Shown piece after piece: positions 32,356 through 39,293 of a stretch of 64,000 bases of DNA; position 1 is the stretch's first letter; each line of letters starts with the position of its first letter. The notes under the pieces were generated by a model, which did not search any database, was not told the DNA's origin, and worked only from the letters and a program-made list of their open reading frames with translations. The stretch is from an uncultured Erythrobacter sp. (GTDB lineage Bacteria; Pseudomonadota; Alphaproteobacteria; Sphingomonadales; Sphingomonadaceae): the NCBI GenBank assembly GCA_947488085.1, contig CANKYI010000001.1, positions 1,116,001 through 1,180,000 on the forward strand, given 5' to 3'. Made by a program: the position numbers and the translations under genes.

Positions 32356-33581
32356 CACAGCTAGCAACCGAGAAAAAGGCGACCAAAGCGACGCTGGGCT
32401 TTGTCGCCTTCATCATCTTCATCGATATGATGGGGATTGGTTTGATCGTACCCGTGATGCCTTCACTGCTGGAGAATATGACCGGGCTGAGCGAAGATCA
32501 AACCGCCGGGATTGGCGGGTGGTTGCTGTTTGCTTATGCGATGATGCAGTTCCTGTTCGCGCCCATCATCGGCGGATTGTCCGACCAATATGGGCGACGA
32601 CCAGTCCTGCTAATCACCCTGTTCCTGCTTGGCGTTGACTATATCATTATGGCTTTCGCACCCGACCTGTGGTGGTTATTTGTCGGGCGATTAATCTCTG
32701 GCATGATGGGCGCGAGTTGGGCCGCGGCCAATTCCTGCGTCGCCGATGTTGCCAGTCCGGAAGAACGCGGCAAGCTGTTCGGTATTTTGGGCGGAGCAGG
32801 CGCGTTTGGTTTTGTCGTGGGGCCAGCGATTGGGGGAGTACTGGGCGAGTATTCGGTGCGAATGCCCTTCGCTGTGTCTGCGGTGCTTGCCATCGGCGGC
32901 GCCATCTTAGGCTTCTTCCTGCTGCGCGAAACCTTGCCAAAAGATCGTCGCCGCAGCTTCGCACTGAACCGCGCAAACCCGCTGGGCACACTCATTCAAA
33001 TGGCCAACACGCCGATCGTTCTAGGCTTTCTTGGCGTGATCTTCCTGCTGCAGATGGCCGCTCAGGCTACCATGGCGGTATGGTCCTACTACACGAGGCT
33101 CCAATTCAATTGGAGCGAGCTTGATATCGGCCTCGGCGCTACGCTTTATGGGGCATTGCTGGTCGTTAGCCAGGCGGGATTGACCGGCATTTTCATTAAG
33201 CGTTTCGGCGCCAAACGCACTGCCATCATTGGCCTGATTATCGGGCTGCCATCATACTTCCTCATCGCTTTTGCTCAAACCAGCGCGATAATCATCGTGG
33301 CAATTGTCGTCGGTACGCTGGCCGGCATCACGTTTCCTGCAATGCAGCAAATGATGAGCGAGCGTATTTCAGAGGATGCACAAGGCGAGCTGCAAGGGGC
33401 GATCGCTTCGACAATGAGCATAACCAGCATCATCGGGCCAGTGATAATGACGATGACCTTTGGCTATTTCGCCGATGATAAGGGGCTATATTTCCCTGGC
33501 GCACCGTTCATTCTTGCGGCGTTGCTCGGATATGCCTCGCTGGTGCTGCTCTGGCGGGTAACAAAGCGGATAGAGAATTAA
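32352..33581 (+). CDS. MFS transporter, TCR/Tet family
   Basis: A 409-residue, 12-helix MFS protein; ATG 32352 overlaps the previous stop by 4 nt. Motif A (GGLSDQYGRRPVLL) lies between helices 2 and 3. IDMMGIGLIVPVMPSLL and GPAIGGVLGE resemble TetA-type drug/proton antiporters. Whether it exports tetracycline or another compound cannot be told, and no TetR gene is adjacent. Confidence 0.87.
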   Translation: MTQLATEKKATKATLGFVAFIIFIDMMGIGLIVPVMPSLLENMTGLSEDQTAGIGGWLLFAYAMMQFLFAPIIGGLSDQYGRRPVLLITLFLLGVDYIIMAFAPDLWWLFVGRLISGMMGASWAAANSCVADVASPEERGKLFGILGGAGAFGFVVGPAIGGVLGEYSVRMPFAVSAVLAIGGAILGFFLLRETLPKDRRRSFALNRANPLGTLIQMANTPIVLGFLGVIFLLQMAAQATMAVWSYYTRLQFNWSELDIGLGATLYGALLVVSQAGLTGIFIKRFGAKRTAIIGLIIGLPSYFLIAFAQTSAIIIVAIVVGTLAGITFPAMQQMMSERISEDAQGELQGAIASTMSITSIIGPVIMTMTFGYFADDKGLYFPGAPFILAALLGYASLVLLWRVTKRIEN

Positions 33582-33586
33582 CGAAC

Positions 33587-34384
33587 TTAGGCCGCTTGCG
33601 GCTCTTGCAGTGCCAAGGCTTCTTGCGCATGACCTTCGGCATTCAACTGCGCCAAGCATTCGCGATAAATCACCGGCTTGCCAATGCCCATCCGCATGCG
33701 CGCCGCATCAATGTCTTCGCGCATCACCGCTTCAACGTCCATATGGGCCAACTTGACCGCCGCTTTGCCCAATGCGCGGCCTTCTTTGATCGCGAGATAG
33801 AGAGGGGCCGATGTGCCTGTCGTTTTCTTGATCTGGCGTGCGGCTGCGTAGGCGATAAATTTCACACCCAAATTGTGGTTCTGTTCATAAGAAAAGCCAA
33901 GCAATGCGGCCTCGCCCAGCGCGTCCCGCCCGTATCCGGTCAAGATGTGAAACAGATCGTGCGTGTCGCGTAGGCGATTAAGATACCATTCCGCCTGATC
34001 GGCGGGGCGGTCCTCACGCGGACGCCAAGCATAGCTCTCTTCGACCAGACCGTTCGCGGTTAACCCCTCGCGCTTCATAAAACGGATGTAATTCTGCGCA
34101 ACACTATCGGGACCGCAACCGGCCCAGCGGGCATGGTCATCCAACATATCAGCCAGCGCCAGGCCATCTTCACGGCGGATAAAATCGCGAGCGGTCTCAG
34201 TGGATAAGAATGCGTCGATTTGCCTCTGAATCTTGCGGCCCTTCAGCGCTTCAATAATGAAAAACACCTGTTTGGTGTCCTCTTTGTCGGCAACAAGATT
34301 GCGGAAATGGCGCAGCGCCTTGATCGGGCGAAACCCGGTGATGTCGCGGTCATCAGCAACAAGCGGAAGATCAAGGGTCGACAT
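33587..34384 (-). CDS. COQ4 family protein (copy 1)
   Basis: ATG 34384 is chosen, with GGAG 7 nt upstream; 265 residues. The COQ4 zinc motif H-D-x-x-H-x(11)-E is intact: HDLFHILTGYGRDALGE. The N-terminal domain (FRPIKALRHFRNLVADKEDT) aligns well with the second copy 2.6 kb away. COQ4 is a ubiquinone biosynthesis protein, reported to act on ring carbon C1. The role of paired bacterial copies is unclear; one or both may act on another aromatic substrate. A dyad overlaps its predicted promoter. Confidence 0.85.
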   Translation of the reverse strand: MSTLDLPLVADDRDITGFRPIKALRHFRNLVADKEDTKQVFFIIEALKGRKIQRQIDAFLSTETARDFIRREDGLALADMLDDHARWAGCGPDSVAQNYIRFMKREGLTANGLVEESYAWRPREDRPADQAEWYLNRLRDTHDLFHILTGYGRDALGEAALLGFSYEQNHNLGVKFIAYAAARQIKKTTGTSAPLYLAIKEGRALGKAAVKLAHMDVEAVMREDIDAARMRMGIGKPVIYRECLAQLNAEGHAQEALALQEPQAA

Positions 34385-34427
34385 ATTACGCTCCAATCCA
34401 CACAGAGGATTTCAGTTCATAATTTGC

Positions 34428-34456
34428 AACCTACATTGATGTTAATAAGCCGTCAA
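34428..34456 (-). promoter_or_regulatory. COQ4-1 promoter with embedded operator-like dyad
   Basis: On the minus strand, TTGACG (34451-34456) and TAGGTT (34428-34433) are 17 nt apart. The spacer and -10 contain ACCTACATTGATGTTAATAA (34429-34448 on plus). This matches the palindrome upstream of COQ4-2 at 16 of 20 positions. A regulator bound here would block polymerase, and could also affect the divergent nitroreductase gene. Confidence 0.6.
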
Positions 34457-34515
34457 TACCTGTTTGACGTAACGGCACTCTTGCACTCAGCGAGCGATAT
34501 GCAAAGAGGAACGCT

Positions 34516-35202
34516 ATGCAAGAACACGACACCGTCCCCTATGCGCTGAAGACCCTTCCCGACCAAGAGAGCATCGAGCGCGCCCGCGCATTGCGCGACA
34601 CACTGCAACAACGCCGCACTTGCCGATATTTCAGCGACGCCGATGTACCGCGCGAAGTGATTGAGGCTGCGATCGAAGCAGCGGGCACTGCGCCCAATGG
34701 TGCCAACCATCAACCCTGGCACTTTGCCGTAATCGCCTCTCCTGAGAAAAAGCGCGCTATTCGCGAAGCGGCAGAAGCCGAGGAACGCCGTTTCTATGGC
34801 GAGGATGGCGACAATCCCAAAGCGAGTGAGGAATGGCTCGGTGCGCTAAAAGAACTGGGCACCGACGCAGACAAACCGTTCCTTGAAACAGCGCCGTACC
34901 TGATCGTCGTTTTTGCTCAGCGCAAAGGTGGGATCGAAGAGGATGGCAAGACACAGAATTATTATGTCAGTGAGAGCGTCGGCATCGCCTGTGGGATGTT
35001 GATCACATGCTTGCACGAAGCGGGACTGGCAACATTAACGCACACGCCTTCGCCCATGGGGTTTCTGCGTGAGGCGTGCGAACGGCCCGAATGGGAAAAG
35101 CCGTTGATGATCGTAGTCGTTGGCCGGCCAAGCGAGGACGCCACCGTCCCCGCCCATGCGCTGAACAAAAAGCCATTGAGCCAGATTGCAAGCTGGTTGT
35201 AG
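34516..35202 (+). CDS. Nitroreductase family, iodotyrosine deiodinase-like flavoprotein
   Basis: A 228-residue FMN protein. It matches the IYD branch of the nitroreductase fold: RRTCRYFSDADVP, then TAPNGANHQPWHFAVIA, and SESVGIACGMLITCLHEAGL, and C-terminal RPSEDATVP. The substrate lid of IYD carries Glu, Tyr and Lys that clamp the iodotyrosine zwitterion; EERRFY and LKELG occupy equivalent places. It probably performs reductive dehalogenation or a related reduction of an aromatic amino acid or phenol. It is divergent from COQ4-1. Confidence 0.8.
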   Translation: MQEHDTVPYALKTLPDQESIERARALRDTLQQRRTCRYFSDADVPREVIEAAIEAAGTAPNGANHQPWHFAVIASPEKKRAIREAAEAEERRFYGEDGDNPKASEEWLGALKELGTDADKPFLETAPYLIVVFAQRKGGIEEDGKTQNYYVSESVGIACGMLITCLHEAGLATLTHTPSPMGFLREACERPEWEKPLMIVVVGRPSEDATVPAHALNKKPLSQIASWL

Positions 35203-35210
35203 CGACCCGG

Positions 35211-36122
35211 TTAGGCAGCTTTCTGCGTTGCTTGGACCGCGCCCTCATCCACTTCGCCCTCGCCAAAAATATCCGCAAAGGTCGCATCGGGATGCGGGTA
35301 GTGGAACGCATTGGCCGATAGCGGGATCACCATTCCCTCTGCCACATTGGCAGTGAAGTAATTGCCGAAATACCGGTCGGGATTGGTGTTTGGATGGTGG
35401 TCGGGAAAGACCTTTCCAATCGGCGCATAATTCATCTCTTTGCCAAACACGGCAGTCAGCGCCAGATCGACAAAGTTCATATATTTCAGCGCGCCGCGCA
35501 GATGCGTGTCTTGAGCAATGATTGAGTGAATCTGGTCGCGCGCAAAAGACAATGCGGTGAGGTCGCGCACCACTTGGTTGAAACTGTGCGCTCCGTCATG
35601 TTGGATGATCGCTTTGCTTGGGCGTTTCGAAGGGTCCTGTGCCCCCTCGCCTGCGCCCGACAACATGGTATCGCGCACATAATCGGCAACTTCGCCCTGA
35701 TACAGGCGCACTCGGCCTGCCGCCTCGGGAAAGGTGCGGCGGATGCGTTCATAGCTAAATCGCAGGAAGCCAGCGTTGAGATCCACCAGATCCAAGTCAA
35801 AATCGAACTGCTCGGCGCATCCCGCCAACATCACTGACGCGCCGCCCATGTAAACGCCAACCTCAACCACCCGGTCATACTCGCCATTCAGGTCGCGCAA
35901 TGTGCGGACAAGATCGAAATAATATTCGGATGAACATTGATCTTCGTAGGGCACATCAAATGTAGCCGCCTGCTCCACAATCTCATCAAAGACACGAAAG
36001 GGTCCGCAAAACTGGCGCATCGATTGGATCGCCTTGTGCCCCGAAAATATCGGGATGTTCAGCGCCTCATGCGGTTCATCAAGTGTTTCAAGCGATGGAT
36101 CAGGCTGAATGAATTGCCCCAT
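35211..36122 (-). CDS. Class I SAM-dependent methyltransferase-like protein
   Basis: A 303-residue protein. Motif I is VVEVGVYMGGASVML at about 86-100, followed by the acidic strand end DLDLVDLN. Later AIIQHDGAHSFNQVVRDL resembles the D-G-x-H-x-Y-x-x-V-x-x-D-L segment of the methyltransferase-24/CmcI type. The C-terminus (~200-303) is an extension with no family I know. It lies 116 nt downstream of COQ4-2 on the same strand, so probably on the same transcript. Substrate unknown. Confidence 0.7.
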   Translation of the reverse strand: MGQFIQPDPSLETLDEPHEALNIPIFSGHKAIQSMRQFCGPFRVFDEIVEQAATFDVPYEDQCSSEYYFDLVRTLRDLNGEYDRVVEVGVYMGGASVMLAGCAEQFDFDLDLVDLNAGFLRFSYERIRRTFPEAAGRVRLYQGEVADYVRDTMLSGAGEGAQDPSKRPSKAIIQHDGAHSFNQVVRDLTALSFARDQIHSIIAQDTHLRGALKYMNFVDLALTAVFGKEMNYAPIGKVFPDHHPNTNPDRYFGNYFTANVAEGMVIPLSANAFHYPHPDATFADIFGEGEVDEGAVQATQKAA

Positions 36123-36238
36123 AGAACTGTGCCCCTTTGACGGCTGGCTGCGATGCGCGATTGCGCGGTGCCAGCGGCGTAAACAGGCTTAGTTCTCAGG
36201 GCGTTTTGGCGGTCATAGGTAAAGCGCCGCAGCGCGTA

Positions 36239-37063
36239 TCAAGCCGAAACAAGATCGCCTGCTTCGCTGCCACCTGCCAACAAGTTGTAAGGATCAATCC
36301 CTTCACTCGCCCAAATCCGGTGGCATTCGCGATATTGCGTCGGCTCGGGAATATTGAGCGCGTCGCGAACGGTCTCAAAGGGCTGTTTCAGAAGCTCATG
36401 GATCGGTTGTTCGATCAACCTGCGCGCGCCTTTGCCAGTGCGTTTGGCCTGCTGCGCTGCCCCAATAACTGGAGCTTTGCTGCCGCGTACCATCATCTTG
36501 ATATTCGCCGAACCCGCATATCCGATTAGCAAGTGCCCCTGACTGGGCGATTGGCCATAGGTGAAGAGCAAGACGCACTGCTCACCCAAAGCATCGCGGC
36601 CATATCCCGTCAGCACGTGAAACAGATCATGCGTGTCGCGTGAACGGTCACCAAACCACTGCACCAGATCGTTATATTTCGGCCTACCAAGGCTCTCCGC
36701 CTCTGCGACCAAACCCGCAGCGGTGAGCCCTTCACTTTCCATGAAATCGCAATAGGCATGCGCGAGGCTGCCCTTTGGTGTGCGGCGCAACGCTGCATGA
36801 TCGTCAAGGATTTCAGGCAGGCTCGGCTCTGTCCGACGCAGATATTCGCCATGTTCGGACAATGCCAGCGCCTCCACCCGAGGCATAAACGCCTTTGAAG
36901 GAAGCGATTCGTAGATTTTGAAGACCAGCGAAGTGTCTTCCTTATCCTTCATCAACAGGCGAAAATTCTTGATCGCGCGCGGCATCGAATAACGCGGCGC
37001 CGGGCGATCAGGGTGGCGCAAAACGGTGCCATCTTTGGCGAAGAGTTCGGTAGGATCGGTCAT
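36239..37063 (-). CDS. COQ4 family protein (copy 2)
   Basis: A 274-residue paralogue of the copy at 33587. The zinc motif is intact (HDLFHVLTGYGRDALGE) and the preceding RDTHD is identical. N-terminal MPRAIKNFRLLMKDKEDTS matches copy 1, while the C-terminal third diverges. Both copies share D-D-H-A and E-G-L-T-A-x-G-L-V segments. Two copies near an IYD-like reductase and a methyltransferase suggest a small pathway on an aromatic or quinone substrate (inference). Confidence 0.85.
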   Translation of the reverse strand: MTDPTELFAKDGTVLRHPDRPAPRYSMPRAIKNFRLLMKDKEDTSLVFKIYESLPSKAFMPRVEALALSEHGEYLRRTEPSLPEILDDHAALRRTPKGSLAHAYCDFMESEGLTAAGLVAEAESLGRPKYNDLVQWFGDRSRDTHDLFHVLTGYGRDALGEQCVLLFTYGQSPSQGHLLIGYAGSANIKMMVRGSKAPVIGAAQQAKRTGKGARRLIEQPIHELLKQPFETVRDALNIPEPTQYRECHRIWASEGIDPYNLLAGGSEAGDLVSA

Positions 37064-37090
37064 CTTTGGTCTCGAAGCGAATTGATCTGT

Positions 37091-37133
37091 GAGTGATGCG
37101 TTATCACTCGTTACTTACATTTGTGTAAATAAC
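37091..37133 (-). promoter_or_regulatory. Two inverted repeats over the COQ4-2 promoter
   Basis: GTTACTTACA (37110-37119) and TGTAAATAAC (37124-37133) form a dyad with one mismatch and a 4-nt spacer, typical in size of TetR-family operators. Next to it, GAGTGAT-GCGTT-ATCACTC (37091-37109) is a perfect dyad. On the minus strand, TTTACA (37124-37129) and TGATAA (37101-37106), 17 nt apart, form a plausible promoter that both dyads overlap. Confidence 0.6.
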
Positions 37134-37168
37134 ATATTTGAGTTCGAAATCAAAACCTGTCTTTCGCG

Positions 37169-38053
37169 CTAGTCTTCAACCCACTCGGATTTGGGTATGC
37201 CAAGCAAGGTCAGCACCGAGGTCAGATCGCCGCTATCAATCCGACCATTGGCGGCCGTACGCGCCTTCGGTTTTGCCCGATACGCAAAGCCATAAGTCGC
37301 AGCCTGCAGCATCGGAATATCGTTTGCGCCATCGCCCGTCGCGAGAACAGCACCCTGCCCCAATTTCGCAGCCTCTTCGCGCAACACGGCTTCTTTGGTG
37401 CTCGCATCGGTGATTGGCCCATCCAGAGCGCCAGTGAGCTTACCATCAGCCACTGCGAGACGATTGCCGACCACACGCTCAAATCCCAACCAGCGCGCTA
37501 CCTCGTCGGCAAAATGGTGAAATCCGCCTGTGACAAGGACGGTGCGCGTGCCTTTAGCTTTGAGTGTTTCGGTCAGCACTTTTGCGCCGGGCGTTGGCGA
37601 AATGCGCTCAGTCAGGCAGCGATCAATTGCACCCTCATCCAACCCTTTGAGCAGTGAAACGCGTTCAAGCAGCGCGCTTTCAAAGTCCAATTCACCCTGC
37701 ATTGCGCGCTCGGTGATGTCAGAAATCTGAGCCTTCAATCCCGCAAAGTCGGCAAGCTCATCGATGCATTCCTGCCCGATCATGGTGGAGTCCATATCGG
37801 AGATGAAGAGGCCGGGAACGGTGATTTCCCCGGTCGTCACAAGCGTGTCGCACTCGGGGAAATGGGCATCCACGATATTGCCGAGAAGCCGAAGCTCATC
37901 ACCATAGATCCTCAGTTCCAAAACCGGTTTATCTGGATCAATTATATCAACCGAGGGGAGTTCCACACCATCGGTGTGAATCAAGCTCCGCTTCATTTCC
38001 TTTAGCCGTGTTTCCCAATCCACATTGTCTGCTATCAGACGCGCGATGAGCAC
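37169..38053 (-). CDS. serB: Phosphoserine phosphatase
   Basis: SerB dephosphorylates phosphoserine to serine. The track frame reaches 38203 but runs antisense through miaA; GTG 38053 gives a 294-residue protein starting (M)LIARLIAD, as expected for alphaproteobacterial SerB. The HAD core is clear: motif I FISDMDSTMIGQECIDELAD, motif II VLVTGGFHHFAD, motif IV GDGANDIPML. The N-terminal ~90 residues are an ACT-like domain. Its start codon overlaps that of miaA on the other strand. Confidence 0.95.
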   Translation of the reverse strand: MLIARLIADNVDWETRLKEMKRSLIHTDGVELPSVDIIDPDKPVLELRIYGDELRLLGNIVDAHFPECDTLVTTGEITVPGLFISDMDSTMIGQECIDELADFAGLKAQISDITERAMQGELDFESALLERVSLLKGLDEGAIDRCLTERISPTPGAKVLTETLKAKGTRTVLVTGGFHHFADEVARWLGFERVVGNRLAVADGKLTGALDGPITDASTKEAVLREEAAKLGQGAVLATGDGANDIPMLQAATYGFAYRAKPKARTAANGRIDSGDLTSVLTLLGIPKSEWVED

Positions 38054-39017
38054 TAAAAATTCTCCCAGATCGACCGCATCAGCGGGGCCGCGTTCACAAT
38101 CAGTGGCGCTCATTGCAGGGCCAACCGCCAGCGGCAAGAGCGCAGCTGCATTGGACCTTGCAAAGGCGCTGGAAAAAGCGGGCAGCACACCTGTCATTAT
38201 CAACGCTGATTCGATGCAGGTCTATGCCGACATCCCCGTGCTCTCTGCCGCGCCGAGCGAGGATGAGCGCGGGCAATGTGAACACCGGCTCTATGGCGCA
38301 TGGGATGGAGCAGACGCCTGTTCCGCCGCCGATTGGGCCGCGCGTGCCAAGGTCGAAATCGAAGAATGCCATGCGAGCGGCGCTTTCCCGATCCTCGTCG
38401 GTGGAACAGGCATGTATCTCAAGGTCCTGATCGAAGGGATCGCGCCCATCCCCGACATCGACCCCGAAATCCGGGAAGTTGTGCGCGCCATGGCAACCGA
38501 GACCGCTTACGCCTCGCTCCAGATAGAGGACCCGGTGCGCGCAGCCAGTTTGGAGCCAGGCGACACACAACGCATTGCCCGCGCGCTGGAAGTGAAGCGG
38601 TCGACGGGGGTTACGCTGGGTGATTGGCAACAGGCCAAGACCGGCGGAATTGGCGATGAGGTTACGCTGCACGCCGCCGTAATGATGCCACCGCGCCAGT
38701 GGATCTATGATCGCTGTGACACGCGCTTTGCCGCTATGGTGGATGGCGACGCGGTTGCAGAGGTCGAGGCGTTGATGGCCCGTGATCTACGCCCCGACCT
38801 GCCCGTAATGCGCGCCATCGGTGTGCCAGAGATCGCCGCTTTGGTGCGTGGGGACAGCTCAAAAGAAGACGCCATTGCTGCGGGCAGTCAGTCCACTCGG
38901 CAATATGCAAAACGCCAGTTCACATGGCTGCGCAACCAGTCCCCCGCTGAATGGCCTCGGATTGAATCTGAAAATATCGACATCGAGAGTGTTTTTGCAT
39001 CATTATTACAAGATTAA
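38046..39017 (+). CDS. miaA: tRNA dimethylallyltransferase
   Basis: MiaA adds a dimethylallyl group to A37 of UNN-reading tRNAs. ATG 38046 gives 323 residues. The P-loop is GPTASGKS, followed by INADSMQVYADIPVLSAAPS, then HRLYGAWD and LVGGTGMYLKVLIEGI. The ATG lies 7 nt inside the divergent serB start, so each gene's promoter must lie within the other gene. A candidate ilv promoter starts 4 nt after its stop. Confidence 0.95.
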   Translation: MSTKNSPRSTASAGPRSQSVALIAGPTASGKSAAALDLAKALEKAGSTPVIINADSMQVYADIPVLSAAPSEDERGQCEHRLYGAWDGADACSAADWAARAKVEIEECHASGAFPILVGGTGMYLKVLIEGIAPIPDIDPEIREVVRAMATETAYASLQIEDPVRAASLEPGDTQRIARALEVKRSTGVTLGDWQQAKTGGIGDEVTLHAAVMMPPRQWIYDRCDTRFAAMVDGDAVAEVEALMARDLRPDLPVMRAIGVPEIAALVRGDSSKEDAIAAGSQSTRQYAKRQFTWLRNQSPAEWPRIESENIDIESVFASLLQD

Positions 39018-39020
39018 TGG

Positions 39021-39049
39021 TTGACGTGTTAGATTCAAACCACTAGCGG
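39021..39049 (+). promoter_or_regulatory. Candidate promoter of the ilvBNC operon
   Basis: TTGACG (39021-39026) and TAGCGG (39044-39049) are 17 nt apart, immediately after miaA. Transcription would start near 39056, giving a leader of about 195 nt up to the terminator U-tract. Confidence 0.5.
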
Positions 39050-39066
39050 ACAGACCAAGGCGCTTG

Positions 39067-39138
39067 ATGTTACAAGCTCGCGTGCCCTTGGTTTTGCCAC
39101 TCAATGCCGGTATATCCGGCCTCGTATTAAACAGGTGA
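39067..39138 (+). CDS. Putative ilv leader peptide 1, Leu/Val-rich
   Basis: A 23-codon ORF too short for the track, with AAGG 6 nt upstream. Ten of 23 residues are Leu, Val or Ile, including VPLVLPL and GLVLNR. It uses codons that are uncommon in the surrounding genes (TTA, ATA, GTA). It contains the mini-hairpin GCCGG-TATAT-CCGGC (39106-39120). It may be a first sensor ORF or an upstream coupling ORF for leader peptide 2. Confidence 0.5.
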   Translation: MLQARVPLVLPLNAGISGLVLNR

Positions 39139-39152
39139 AGGACAGGCAGATC

Positions 39153-39188
39153 ATGACGGTTGTAGTTATTCTAGGCAAAACCGGCTGA
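39153..39188 (+). CDS. Putative ilv leader peptide 2, MTVVVILGKTG
   Basis: An 11-codon ORF with a run of five branched-chain codons, GTT GTA GTT ATT CTA (VVVIL), and GAAGGA upstream. The ORF is enclosed in a hairpin: CAGATCA and CGGTT on the 5' side (39147-39161) pair with AACCG and TGATCTG (39179-39192), placing the Val/Ile/Leu codons in the loop. It ends 31 nt before a strong terminator hairpin. This is the layout of an attenuator leader peptide. Confidence 0.7.
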   Translation: MTVVVILGKTG

Positions 39189-39218
39189 TCTGGGTTCTTT
39201 TGACGAACATCCTGACCG

Positions 39219-39251
39219 GCCCGACGCGAATATCCGCTTCGGGCTTTTTTT
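39219..39251 (+). terminator. Attenuator terminator upstream of ilvB
   Basis: GCCCGACGCG (39219-39228) pairs with CGCTTCGGGC (39235-39244) around a 6-nt loop, with one C-T mismatch, followed by seven T residues. It lies between the leader ORFs and ilvB, so it would end transcription before the structural genes unless an alternative fold forms. Confidence 0.85.
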
Positions 39252-39293
39252 ATGGGTCAATTTGGTGGCGCGTCTATTTTTGGAGAAGGTAAA

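Noticed and set aside
32352-33581. Calling the MFS pump a tetracycline resistance gene
   Set aside because: The family match is to TCR/Tet transporters in general; without a tetR neighbour or close identity, the substrate stays open.
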